From Ignavibacteriota bacterium (GTDB lineage Bacteria; Bacteroidota; Ignavibacteria; Ignavibacteriales; Melioribacteraceae), in contig JADJWT010000001.1 in assembly GCA_016716225.1 (NCBI GenBank), forward strand, positions 4,226,501-4,290,500: a stretch of 64,000 bases of DNA, read 5' to 3'. Positions 17,402 to 25,550 of the stretch are shown in pieces. Every line of letters begins with the position of its first letter. The first letter of the stretch is position 1. The notes under the pieces were generated by a model, which saw nothing but the letters and a program-made list of their open reading frames with translations, did no database searches and was not told the origin of the DNA. The translations under genes were made by a program, and so were the position numbers.

Positions 17402-17453
17402 AAAACCTTTGTTTGATTCTTCGCAGCCGTGAGGATCATTCGAAGGTTTTTTT
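17402..17453 (+). terminator. Hairpin with T-run in the leader of the replication operon
   Basis: AAACCTTTG (17403-17411) pairs with CGAAGGTTT (17441-17449), with an inner stem TGATTCT/AGGATCA, followed by TTTT. It lies 40 bp before the start at 17493. Like the leader at 15995, it places a terminator-type hairpin directly ahead of a phage-like gene, which suggests attenuation or antitermination control. Confidence 0.5.
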
Positions 17454-17492
17454 ATTTATTAATCTGAATTCAAAATAAACAAGGAAAAGAAA

Positions 17493-18146
17493 ATGAAATT
17501 TCCAGAATTATTAAAAGAAGAAGTTGAAAAACAAAACTCTCCACTTGAAAATCGTTTTCGTGAACTTTTAGAAATTGAAAATCCAACCGGTCCAGAACTA
17601 AAAGAATTGATAATGAGCGATTTGGCTTTAAGAATAAAAACGAATCGAAAACAAATTAAAAATCTAACTTCAGAGCCTTACGCAACTTCAGCTCTAATCG
17701 AAACAAAAAAATTCAATGACGTAAGGATAAATGATCTTCAAATTGAAATTAAATTGGAACTGGAGAATTTAATTCCGGAAGAAAGAAAGCTTTTTTATCC
17801 ATCGTTAGCAAACAAAGATTTTTCAGCTTATGAATTGCAGCTTCAATCTGTAAATGAAATTTATAAAAGTGTTGAACAAAATAAATTTAACGGAATAAAT
17901 AAGGTTTATGATGATTTAGAAAGAGCTATTGAGATAGGTCGAATTGATTTTGCAACATTATTGATCGAAAAATTAGAAAAGTTTTTAAAAGAAAACAGCC
18001 GTTTGGATTCACAACCATATCAAAGATTTCTACAAATACAAAATGATTTTCTAAATCTCAACAAACGAGGTGAGATTAGAAAGAAGATTGAAGATTTGAA
18101 AGCTGGTAAAAAAATTATTGAAGAACATCTATTAAAATTTTCTTAA
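17493..18146 (+). CDS. Hypothetical coiled-coil protein at head of phage-like operon
   Basis: 217 residues, strongly charged and helical, with no recognised domain. It opens MKFPELLKEEVEKQNSPLEN and ends EDLKAGKKIIEEHLLKFS. An AAGGAAAAG ribosome site lies just before the ATG. It is followed after 14 bp by the helix-turn-helix gene and then the replication gene, so it is probably the first gene of the element's replication operon. The function is unknown. Confidence 0.62.
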   Translation: MKFPELLKEEVEKQNSPLENRFRELLEIENPTGPELKELIMSDLALRIKTNRKQIKNLTSEPYATSALIETKKFNDVRINDLQIEIKLELENLIPEERKLFYPSLANKDFSAYELQLQSVNEIYKSVEQNKFNGINKVYDDLERAIEIGRIDFATLLIEKLEKFLKENSRLDSQPYQRFLQIQNDFLNLNKRGEIRKKIEDLKAGKKIIEEHLLKFS

Positions 18147-18160
18147 GCAATGAGGATAAA

Positions 18161-18463
18161 ATGACTGGTGATTCAAACCAAGTATTATTATTTCCAATGT
18201 CGAGAAGTGAACTTCAGACTTTAATAAAACAGTCGATGAGTGAAGTCTTGGAAATATCAAAATCAGTTAATCAAAAAGATCTACTTTCCACAAAGGAACT
18301 ATGTGAATTCTTAGGTATTTCAAGCGCAACGTTATCAAAATGGAAAAGAGAAAATCGAATCCCATTTAAAAAAATGGCAAGGCGCATATTTTATTCCCGG
18401 TCTGATGTTTTAAAATCGCTAAGAGAAAGTAATTATACAAAATTGAGATCATTAAATATATGA
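18161..18463 (+). CDS. Helix-turn-helix protein (excisionase/HTH_17 type)
   Basis: 100 residues. The C-terminal half is a MerR/excisionase-type winged helix: LLSTKELCEFLGISSATLSK, then WKRENRIPFKK and a strand RRIFYSRSDVLKSL. Such proteins act as recombination directionality factors or small transcription regulators in mobile elements. A GAGGATAAA ribosome site precedes the ATG. It sits directly upstream of the replication gene, which suggests control of excision or of replication-gene expression. The N-terminal 40 residues are not recognised. Confidence 0.8.
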   Translation: MTGDSNQVLLFPMSRSELQTLIKQSMSEVLEISKSVNQKDLLSTKELCEFLGISSATLSKWKRENRIPFKKMARRIFYSRSDVLKSLRESNYTKLRSLNI

Positions 18464-18523
18464 GAAATGTAATTGGGCTTTCCAAGATCTTAAGATTATC
18501 GAATTACAGAGGGATTTTATTTT

Positions 18524-19375
18524 ATGGCTGACATTCAGATTGATGATGGAAATTTTACAAGAATTCATAATCAACTTTTAGAGAAGTTAATCTCAATAAA
18601 ATTAAGTGGCCAAGAACTGCAGTTAATTTTATACGTATTTCGAAAAACTTTTGGATATGCAGGAAAGCATAAAGGTGATTTCATCTCTCTTACTCAAATT
18701 GCAAATTCACTGAACATTTCATCAATAAGAGCTCATCAAATTTTATCAGCTGTAGTTAAATTAAAAATAATTAAAAGTTCTAATGATGGTTTAGGAAGTA
18801 AAAACTTTTTATCCTTTAACAAAGATTTTGATACTTGGACTACTAAGGAAAATCTTAGTAGTAATGATGAAAAACTACTAAGTAAAAACTTAGTAGATAT
18901 TAAGGAAAACCTTAGTAGTACTACTAAGAAAAACCTTAGTGGAAGTACTAAGGAAAACCTTAGACACAAAAGAAATAAAGAAAATATTAAAGAAACTTTT
19001 AAAGAAAAGGATTACATCGATAAAATTATCGATGTTTTTGCAGAAAAATATTTTGAAAGTCGTGGAATAAATTATTTTAAAATTGCCAAAGATCGTAAAG
19101 CAGTTGGAGGATTACTAAAAAAAGTTGATACCAATAAAAATTTAAATTCTGAGGAAACACTTAAACAATTAAAAAATTTCTTCTTTCAGTGTTGTTTAAT
19201 TCCGGACCAATGGTATAGAGAAAATATGAGTTTGACTTTAATAAATTCTAAATTCAATGAAATTAGATCAATAATTAGGAGAGGTAATGGAACATATTCA
19301 AAACACCTTACGCAAGATAAACTTCGAGGAATTGCAGAAGACATCGCGAACGATAGAGACTTACTCCAAAAATGA
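18524..19375 (+). CDS. Phage replication protein O-like initiator
   Basis: Probable origin-binding replication initiator of 283 residues. The N-terminal about 100 residues resemble the phage replication protein O N-terminal winged helix: DGNFTRIHNQLLEKL, then LQLILYVFRKTFGY and ISLTQIANSLNIS. The middle (about 105-148) is a low-complexity stretch with repeated KENLSS-like units, encoded by five palindromic DNA repeats (18839-18966). This recalls lambda, whose origin lies inside gene O. The C-terminal domain (about 160-280) is not recognised. A GAGGGA site precedes the start. The 3' end overlaps the next gene by 89 bp in another frame. Confidence 0.72.
   Translation: MADIQIDDGNFTRIHNQLLEKLISIKLSGQELQLILYVFRKTFGYAGKHKGDFISLTQIANSLNISSIRAHQILSAVVKLKIIKSSNDGLGSKNFLSFNKDFDTWTTKENLSSNDEKLLSKNLVDIKENLSSTTKKNLSGSTKENLRHKRNKENIKETFKEKDYIDKIIDVFAEKYFESRGINYFKIAKDRKAVGGLLKKVDTNKNLNSEETLKQLKNFFFQCCLIPDQWYRENMSLTLINSKFNEIRSIIRRGNGTYSKHLTQDKLRGIAEDIANDRDLLQK
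18839..18966. repeat. Five palindromic iterons: candidate replication origin
   Basis: Five imperfect palindromes of 23-25 bp follow ACTACTAAG-NAAAAN-CTTAGTAGT, starting near 18839, 18874, 18898, 18920 and 18944. The last three are about 23 bp apart, roughly two helical turns. They lie inside the replication-protein gene, as lambda ori iterons lie in gene O. The DNA palindromy goes beyond what the encoded peptide repeats require, which supports a protein-binding role. Confidence 0.65.
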
Positions 19376-19775
19376 ATATGAAGAAAATTTAATTTCAGTT
19401 TATAACCATTCAAATGGTTTATCTCAATCTGTTGTTATAGAACAAACTGAAAAAATCCTTATTGCTTTTCCAAAATTAGAACGTCCATTTATTAATCTGT
19501 TAAGGGAAAGATTTAAAGCAAACAATTTCTCAGATGAAAGAATGATTGACTCAGTAAACTATGTTATTGATAATTATACTGGTTTTGACAAATTACCACA
19601 GGTTGCGGATTTTATTAAATATGATAGAAAAGTTCGGGTTTATTCTCATGCTGAAGTTACACAATATAATCTTTGGCGAAATGTTGAAGCAATTGATATT
19701 GGTTTATCAAATCCAAGATGGATTAAGAAAGAAGATTTTGAAAAGTACAAATTCAAAAAGTGGATTAAAAAATGA
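19287..19775 (+). CDS. Hypothetical phage-like protein overlapping the replication gene
   Basis: 162 residues, not recognised. The start is supported by AGGAGAGGTA directly before the ATG, although the first 89 bp overlap the end of the replication gene in another frame. Landmarks are FPKLERPFINLLRERF, SVNYVIDNYTGFDKLP and QVADFIKYDRKVRVYSHAEV. The position immediately after the initiator suggests a replication role such as helicase loading, as with lambda O and P, but no ATPase motif is present. Confidence 0.62.
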   Translation: MEHIQNTLRKINFEELQKTSRTIETYSKNEYEENLISVYNHSNGLSQSVVIEQTEKILIAFPKLERPFINLLRERFKANNFSDERMIDSVNYVIDNYTGFDKLPQVADFIKYDRKVRVYSHAEVTQYNLWRNVEAIDIGLSNPRWIKKEDFEKYKFKKWIKK

Positions 19776-20083
19776 CAGAAAAAATTCAAAGAAAAAGATC
19801 AAAACCATTGCAAAAAAATTTCCAATTGATTAAAAGTAAAAATGTTACAAAAACTCCGGGGTTAACTGATCTTTTTACTCGTGAAATAAAATATTTAAAA
19901 GCACGAGATATTCGAAGAGCAATGAGCAAATTAATTTCTGAATTCTGTAAAGGAAATATTCAAAATGAAGATGCTAAAACAGCAGTTTATTTATTCAGTA
20001 CATACATTCAGATTTTAACAACAACCGATTTTGAAGAGAGATTAAAAAGAATAGAATTGGAGAGTAAATCCGGGTATGATTAA
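19772..20083 (+). CDS. Hypothetical small phage-like protein
   Basis: 103 residues, basic at the N-terminus (KIQRKRSKPLQKNFQ) and helical afterwards, with no recognised family. It starts within an ATGA overlap with the previous gene and ends 8 bp inside the next, so it is translationally coupled in the same operon. Confidence 0.58.
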   Translation: MTEKIQRKRSKPLQKNFQLIKSKNVTKTPGLTDLFTREIKYLKARDIRRAMSKLISEFCKGNIQNEDAKTAVYLFSTYIQILTTTDFEERLKRIELESKSGYD

Positions 20084-20467
20084 AGCAAGAAATTTGAATT
20101 CTCGTTTGTCAAAATTAGAATCAAAAATATTTGGTGATAATGGATTGACTGAGGAACAAACAAATAAAATTATTTGTGTTGCAAGTGAAGAAGATCTCGG
20201 AAAATTAATCAGATTTAAAAATGATGTTAAAGGATTGAATGATCAACTTAGGTATTTTTTTTTAAGTACAAATTAGAAATTCAGAAATATGAATTTACAG
20301 ATCGAGATAAAATCATATTTAAGGAATTGAAGAATTATTCAAAATTAAAATTGAAAGAAATGTTAGAACAAAATGAAATGGCGGAAATACATTGGAATGA
20401 ATTTTTTGAAGTTGTAAAACAAAAGCTTGAAATGAAGAAAGTAGTAAAAAATGAAATTCAGTTCTGA
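20076..20467 (+). CDS. Small phage-like gene with T9 run: -1 frameshift or broken frame
   Basis: The zero frame from 20076 encodes 66 residues (MIKARNLNSRLSKLESKIFG to LRYFFLSTN, stop at 20274-20276). At TAT TTT TTT TTA the sequence contains T-TTT-TTA in register, the same slippery heptamer as HIV-1 gag-pol. A -1 shift there reads into KYKLEIQKYEFTDRDK and onward to ...VVKQKLEMKKVVKNEIQF, ending with TGA at 20465-20467, for about 130 residues. The downstream frame has coding character and no start of its own. It may be programmed frameshifting, a lost T in a homopolymer (mutation), or a sequencing error. Confidence 0.55.
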
Positions 20468-20542
20468 GTATCTCCAAAAATGAATATATGAGAAAACACT
20501 TTATAAAAATTCTGCTCAAATAATATACAAATGGAGTTCAAA

Positions 20543-20797
20543 ATGGATAACGCAAAAAAATATTGTGAGTTATGTAGTGATGAAATTACAGAAGTTTTGA
20601 AAAACGATAACAGCACTGTTCAAGTTGACATGGATTATTTAACAAAAACGGAAATGAGAAATATTAACAAAGGTCAGCAGATAATTTTTGATGAAAAGCT
20701 GCATGTATCACATGAAAATGTTTGTAGAGTCGCTTCTTACCGTAAAAATGTTTTTACGATGTTAGGAATTGGTCCGAATGATTGGCGGGGTAATTGA
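20543..20797 (+). CDS. Hypothetical small protein
   Basis: 84 residues from the ATG at 20543, chosen because GGAG lies 8 bases upstream; an in-frame ATG at 20531 overlaps that site. It begins MDNAKKYCELCSDEITEVLK and ends GIGPNDWRGN. The Cys pair in CELC is the only notable feature. It is the first of three tightly packed small genes ahead of the tape-measure gene. Confidence 0.5.
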   Translation: MDNAKKYCELCSDEITEVLKNDNSTVQVDMDYLTKTEMRNINKGQQIIFDEKLHVSHENVCRVASYRKNVFTMLGIGPNDWRGN

Positions 20798-20798
20798 A

Positions 20799-20939
20799 AT
20801 GGCAAAACGTAAAAGTAAAAATTCATCGCTAATATCCGGAATAATTAAAGGCAAGTTTACAGCTGGAGCAACGAGACAGCAAATTAATGCACGTCCAAAA
20901 TTAAATCTAATTGCAAGAAAAAGTTCAAGAGAAAAATAA
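20799..20939 (+). CDS. Small basic protein, 46 residues
   Basis: Starts 1 bp after the previous stop and ends 1 bp before the next start. It begins MAKRKSKNSSLISGIIKGKF and ends NLIARKSSREK, with a net charge strongly positive. It could bind nucleic acid or be a minor virion or tail protein. The tight packing is the main evidence for it. Confidence 0.45.
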   Translation: MAKRKSKNSSLISGIIKGKFTAGATRQQINARPKLNLIARKSSREK

Positions 20940-20940
20940 A

Positions 20941-21171
20941 ATGACAATTGATGAGCTCAATAAAAAATTAGTTGAAAGTAATTTTATGCTTACAACGTTA
21001 ATTGATAAAATGAATTCTGAAAGTATGCAATCAAAATATAAAATAAAATGTCCGGCTGAAATTATGCAGGTTTTTAAAAGTCTAAAAGCAAGTAATGATT
21101 TTAGATTATCTGTAGAAAATCAAATTCGTGAAAGATTAACAGAAAATAATATTAAAGCAATTTTAAATTAA
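20941..21171 (+). CDS. Hypothetical small protein upstream of tape measure
   Basis: 76 residues from the ATG at 20941; an in-frame TTG at 20911 lies inside the previous gene and is less likely. It reads MTIDELNKKLVESNFMLTTL, then RLSVENQIRERLTENNIKAI. It is helical. Its position 11 bp before the tape-measure gene is where siphophages keep tail-assembly genes, but no homology is evident. Confidence 0.5.
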   Translation: MTIDELNKKLVESNFMLTTLIDKMNSESMQSKYKIKCPAEIMQVFKSLKASNDFRLSVENQIRERLTENNIKAILN

Positions 21172-21182
21172 AGGTATAGAAA

Positions 21183-23373
21183 ATGGCTAATGAATTAGTT
21201 GCAGGCGCTCTTGCAGTTGAGGTTTATGCTAAACGTGATAGATTGAATGATGACCTGAAAAAAGCTGAAGAAGATGTTAAAAAAGGGAAAGAACGGATTG
21301 AAAGGAATTATGCAAATATTAAAGCAACAATGGATGATAGGCTTCTAAAATTAAAACTGACTGATGTTGAAAAACTTCATACCAAATTAAAACAAAGATT
21401 AGAAGAAAAAATTCAATTAAAATTTGATGATGCAAGTATTGAAAGAACAAAAACTCAATTAAAATCAGTTGAAGATGCTCTAAAAAAAATTAATACACCA
21501 GACCAAACCACTGCAAATAAACTTTCTCAACTTGACGATTTCCTAAAAGGTTCAATAGGAATATCTTTAAAAGGAATAGGAATTGGGGCAATTGTTACCG
21601 GGCTTGGAGCTGTGACGATCGATGCTGTAAAAGCATATACAGAAGTTGAAGGTGTTTACAATGCATTTGAAAAATTAAATAATCCGGATTTGCTGAATAA
21701 ATTAAGATCTGCAACACGAAACACAATTGCCGATGCTGAATTAATGAAACTAACAATGCAAGCAGTCGATTCAAATATTTCCTTTGATAACTTAGAGCAA
21801 ATATTGGAGCTTGCAAAAAACAAAGCAAGTGATACTGGAATGTCTTTTGAGTATCTCGCGAAAAACATTATTGATGATATTGGTAATGAGTCAACATCTG
21901 CTCTTGAAAAATTCGGTGTTTCAGTAAATGAAATGGAAGATGAAATAAGTAGAGTAGGCACTTATGGAGAAGCGGCTTTTAATCTTGTAAGTAAAAGTAT
22001 TACTAATATGGGATTTGTTGCAGAAACTAATAAAGATAAAATTGCTCAAATTTCTGCTGCTATCCAAAATGTAAAAGAACAATTTGGTGGTTTCGTTTTT
22101 GACTCAATCAATTTCCTTATCAAATATTCTTCAACTTCAAATGTAGCAAATGCTGAACTTCAAGAAGCATATCAAAAGGTGATGAATGAATTTGCAGAAA
22201 AACAAAAACAACTTGATAAAGCTGTAAAATCAGCACAGAAACAATCTATTGAAAATACTAAGGGGAAAGATGAAAGCGAGTTAGTGAATTATATAAAAAC
22301 TGTTCAAGAAAAAATTAACGAAATTGGAGAGGCTAAAAGTGATGAAGAAAAATTAAAATTAGAACAATTAAATGCAAAGCTTAATGTTTATAAACGTGCA
22401 CATGAAGATTTGGCTCCCTTGTTTGATCCATATTCAAAGAAATTAAGTGAAGTCCAAGATAAAATTAAAACTCTTAATGAATTAAAAAAAGAATTTTCAG
22501 TTTCAGATAATCAGTACAAAAAATTGATAGTGAAATTGAGAGATTAGAAAATATAATTAAACCGAAAAAAGTCTCAGCTAATAATCAAAATGTTAATGAA
22601 AATATAAAATTAGATTTCGATGAATTTAAATTAACTCAAGAAGATTTTGACTGGATTGATGATGTTATTGAAAAAGAAAATGAATTAGCTCAAAACCGTC
22701 TGGACAATTTACAGTTATATATTGATGCTCGAAATGACCTATCCGAAGATGAGAAAAAGATCTTGAAGAAAAACTAAAAAGAGAAGAAGAAATTCACAAT
22801 TTACGAATGAGTTCAATTAGTGAATTTGGAAATGCACTTGAAAGCTTAGGCTCTCATGGAAAAACATTTGTATCTTATTTCAATGCTGCGCTTCAATCTG
22901 CAATAAAAATAAATGAAGCAATAAATACAATGAAGACCGATCAGCTTTCTGGAACTCTCGGAATATTTTCCGGCTTTGCAAGTTTCTTCTCACATATATT
23001 CGGATTTTCAAAAGGCGGAACGGTAACAAATCAAAACGGAAATATTTCAATTGAGCCACATAAAAAATTTGCCTCCGGAGTTTCAAATTTTACTGTCCCA
23101 GCTGGTTTTAATAAAGATAATTACTTAATCGGTGTTCAATCCGGTGAGAAAGTTTCGGTTACTCCGGCAGGGCAATCAAATAATTTATCAACTCATTAAC
23201 TTGAAGAAATATTATCAGGTATTTATGGAAGAATTGGCGCTATGAATGCGAATTTAATTTCTGGTCTTGATGACATAGTACGATATTCTTCAATCAAAGT
23301 AACTCAAAATGTTGATAATGAAGGACTTCGTTTAGCAGTTGAAAGAGCAAAAAGAATTCGCAATATGTATTAA
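21183..23373 (+). pseudogene. Phage tail tape-measure protein, decayed
   Basis: A tape-measure protein sets tail length and helps DNA entry. The first segment (to 22547) has a coiled-coil N-terminus, a hydrophobic Gly-rich stretch (GIGIGAIVTGLGAVTIDAV) and a TMP-like helical domain. The frame changes near 22515 into QKIDSEIERLENIIKPKK, again near 22755 into KDLEEKLKREEEIHNL, and meets an in-frame TAA at 23197-23199. It then goes on in frame with LEEILSGIYGRIGAMNANL to a stop at 23371-23373. The late segment FASGVSNFTVPAGFNKDNYL and VQSGEKVSVTPAG is a typical tape-measure C-terminus. With two frameshifts and one nonsense codon the gene is very likely dead. No terminase, portal or capsid gene is present. 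Confidence 0.78.
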
Positions 23374-23678
23374 AAGCGATTTGAGCCTTTATCTATTATT
23401 TTTCTTTTTATCTATTCAAAATTATTTACAGAAGATTTCAAAAGTGAGAAAAAATTGAGTCAGAATTTTCTCATTTTTTTTATTTCGAGTCAAAATTTTA
23501 CATGTAAATGACATTTTTCGTTAAAATTTTCTACTTTTTTAAAATCAGTGTATTAAAATTTAAATTTGATCTATTTTGTGGGAAAACAAGCTAAAAACGA
23601 AGAATATCTCCCCTTTTTGTATAACACTTTTTTGACAAAAAATGACATAAAATTACTAAAACAAGAATAAACTAGAAA
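23374..23678. other. Intergenic region right of the tape-measure remnant
   Basis: No gene was recognised. It is very AT-rich, with scattered short repeats of TCAAAATTTT-like sequence and no clear hairpin terminator. Confidence 0.5.
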
Positions 23679-23918
23679 TTATTTGATACTTTGTCTCTTA
23701 TAAATAATTTTCTCAATACTCTTTTGCGATAAGAAATAATCTGCAGCAACTTTCGATTTGACATCTTTTGGTGACTTTCCTTTAAGTACCATTTCGTGAT
23801 AATCTAACTCTATTTTGAGATTTCTGAAAGCAATATCCGGATAACCATCATCAATAAGTGCATTTATTAATGATCTTACAAGGTCGATAAGTCTTAGAGT
23901 GAATTTCTTAGTTAACAA
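23679..23918 (-). CDS. Small helix-turn-helix-like protein
   Basis: 79 residues from a TTG start; no ATG or clear ribosome site supports it. The C-terminal SPKDVKSKVAADYFLSQKSI and EKIIYKRQ looks like a DNA-recognition helix pair (a region that skips a residue, then an IE-IIY helix), as in Bacteroidota small regulators. It is on the opposite strand to the phage-like genes. It may be a repressor or an orphan fragment. Confidence 0.45.
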   Translation of the reverse strand: MLTKKFTLRLIDLVRSLINALIDDGYPDIAFRNLKIELDYHEMVLKGKSPKDVKSKVAADYFLSQKSIEKIIYKRQSIK

Positions 23919-24032
23919 TTAAAATTAAGATGTTTTGTGAAGAATTTGTACAATTGTTCTGTAAGTAATTGTAAAATCAATTCAATTCAGGAGAAATAAC
24001 GTCTTAAATGTATTTTATTTTTGAATTGGCAA

Positions 24033-24053
24033 CATCCTAAAAATGTTAGGATG
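24033..24053. repeat. Small perfect hairpin
   Basis: CATCCTAA (24033-24040) and TTAGGATG (24046-24053) form an 8-bp stem with a 5-base loop. No T-run follows, so it is not a clear terminator. It lies in a gene-poor stretch (23919-24348) in which no protein gene was recognised. Confidence 0.4.
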
Positions 24054-24078
24054 GTAAAAATGTAGCTGAATTGTTTTA

Positions 24079-24116
24079 ATACGTATTTGTACTTATTGTA
24101 AGTACTTATACGTATT
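24079..24116. repeat. Long imperfect inverted repeat
   Basis: AATACGTATTTGTACTTA and TAAGTACTTATACGTATT are 18-bp arms with two mismatches around a short TTG centre. It carries internal ACGTA and GTAC palindromes. Length and symmetry suggest a protein-binding or processing site such as an operator, transfer-related site or single-strand origin. Function is unknown. Confidence 0.45.
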
Positions 24117-24348
24117 TACAAAAAGATATTTTTCTCTTATATTGTATTTAAGATTTAAGTTAAAAATATAAAATAATTATTAATGTAGGTTAATTGGCGA
24201 AGCTTTTTTAAGTTCTCAAAAATTAACACTAAGGTTGATAAATAAAATTAAGTACTTAAGATTTGTGTCGTATTATTAAATCAAAAATTCTTAATAATCA
24301 TAAGTTAATATTACGCCGAAAGTTATTTAAGTAAAATAATGATATTGA

Positions 24349-24414
24349 ATGAATGAAAAGAAGAAGAAAATTCCGTATAATAAACCAAAATTTAAATTTG
24401 AAAAATTTTTGTAA
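24349..24414 (+). CDS. Possible 21-residue peptide with YxxP motif
   Basis: Reads MNEKKKKIPYNKPKFKFEKF and one more residue, then TAA. The Lys-rich start and the Y-N-K-P motif resemble leader parts of Bacteroidota modified-peptide precursors, but no core follows and no maturation genes are nearby. It may be chance or a fragment. Confidence 0.2.
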   Translation: MNEKKKKIPYNKPKFKFEKFL

Positions 24415-24486
24415 AAGTATATTTTATAACGAGTTATAAAAATTTTAAGTAGATATTAGAAAATACAAAAGCAGAAGAAATTGCTT

Positions 24487-24539
24487 GTTTAACTCTCTTC
24501 AATATGAGTTGGGCTATTCTGCTTAATATATAGTTAGGT
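24487..24539 (+). repeat. Integron attC-like site preceding cassette 1
   Basis: GTTTAAC (24487-24493) fits the RYYYAAC R'' box. The right side GCTTAAT..GTTAGGT (24521-24539) fits an attC right half with the GTTRRRY R' box. Between them AACTC and GAGTT can pair. The cut would fall after the G at 24533, so cassette 1 begins TTAGGTGG, complementary to the CCACCTAA at its other end. The left half is poorly conserved. Confidence 0.5.
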
Positions 24540-24559
24540 GGATTTAATAAGGTGTAAAT

Positions 24560-25240
24560 ATGTCTTTTATAACTGAGATTAATAATCTTATAACGAGAGT
24601 GAATGACCCAAGTAAATTTACTGATGCTCAAAGAAGAGAAAGGGTTATTCTCTATGCGAATGGAATAGAGTCAAAAAACAAACAAGCTTCCTTTGCGTTA
24701 GCATTAATAAACTCTCTTAGTAATCAAACGCCAAGTAATACAAGAGATGCTTACGGTTATGACGATTATGATAAAATTCATTTTTATTCTGATACATTTT
24801 GGGCATTAGAGCGATCCATACTTGATGTTCTATCCCAAATTGTTAATCAAACTGAAAATCTTGGATTGGACGAAAGAAGCTGTGATTTTACAAGGGTGAT
24901 TAATTACATACAGGCGAACCACAATCATTCGCCGCTTTTACCATTATTGTCTACGCTTAGGAATTTACAAGAATATACTCAACTTGATGAATATCGTAAT
25001 TGTTCGATGCATCGTAGGCAAGTATATCTCGAATATCAACAGACTTCACGTGCATATACAACCCCTGGATATGGAAATGCTTCCGGTTCAGTTATTTCTC
25101 ATGAATGGATAGTTTGTGAAAATCCGCTTGATGTTATTCCAGCTATTACCTTAAGAAGATTAATTACACCATATTGTCAAAATATTTTTGATATAATAGA
25201 AAACAATGTAAAAACAATTTTAAATAATCTTATTCCATAA
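24560..25240 (+). CDS. HEPN-like protein in a gene cassette
   Basis: 226 residues, helical and cytoplasmic. EYRNCSMHRR at about 145-153 contains R146 and H151, the Rx4H spacing of HEPN-fold ribonucleases. The flanking helices (LSTLRNLQEY and LITPYCQNIFDIIENNV) fit a HEPN bundle of the kind in Cthe_2314-like proteins. AAGGTG lies before the ATG. The next gene, encoding DUF3467, starts 17 bp later in the same cassette. HEPN proteins often act as toxins or abortive-infection RNases, so this may be a defence or toxin-antitoxin pair. The assignment rests on a short motif and is tentative. Confidence 0.55.
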   Translation: MSFITEINNLITRVNDPSKFTDAQRRERVILYANGIESKNKQASFALALINSLSNQTPSNTRDAYGYDDYDKIHFYSDTFWALERSILDVLSQIVNQTENLGLDERSCDFTRVINYIQANHNHSPLLPLLSTLRNLQEYTQLDEYRNCSMHRRQVYLEYQQTSRAYTTPGYGNASGSVISHEWIVCENPLDVIPAITLRRLITPYCQNIFDIIENNVKTILNNLIP

Positions 25241-25257
25241 AAATAAAAAGGTGAGTC

Positions 25258-25542
25258 ATGGCAAATGAATTAAAAAATCCACAGCAAATACAAATCAACA
25301 CTACTGATGAGATGTCACGTGGAAGATTCAGCAATACTATGTTTATAGCACATAGCCCAGAAGAATTTATTCTAGATTGGATGCTTATGTCTCCAAATGG
25401 CAATCATCTTGTATCTAGACTAATTGTATCACCTGGTCATATGAAAAGAATTATTAAAGCTCTTAATGATAACATGAAAAACTTCGAAGAAAAATTTGGT
25501 GAAGTTAAATTCTTAGAACCAAGTGAACAAAAATTTAATTAA
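25258..25542 (+). CDS. DUF3467 family protein
   Basis: 94 residues matching the small DUF3467 family pattern: SRGRFSNTMFIAHSPEEFIL, then SRLIVSPGHMKRIIKALNDN and a C-terminal NFEEKFGEVK. Family members are of unknown function and are common in Bacteroidota, cyanobacteria and others. AAAGGTGAG precedes the ATG. It follows the HEPN-like gene by 17 bp and both lie between attC-like sites, so they move and are expressed together. It could be an antitoxin or partner of the HEPN-like protein (inference). Confidence 0.8.
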   Translation: MANELKNPQQIQINTTDEMSRGRFSNTMFIAHSPEEFILDWMLMSPNGNHLVSRLIVSPGHMKRIIKALNDNMKNFEEKFGEVKFLEPSEQKFN

Positions 25543-25550
25543 TAATATCC

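Noticed and set aside
18830..18970. CRISPR array
   Set aside because: The repeats are palindromic, closely spaced and inside a coding frame, with no spacers of constant size.
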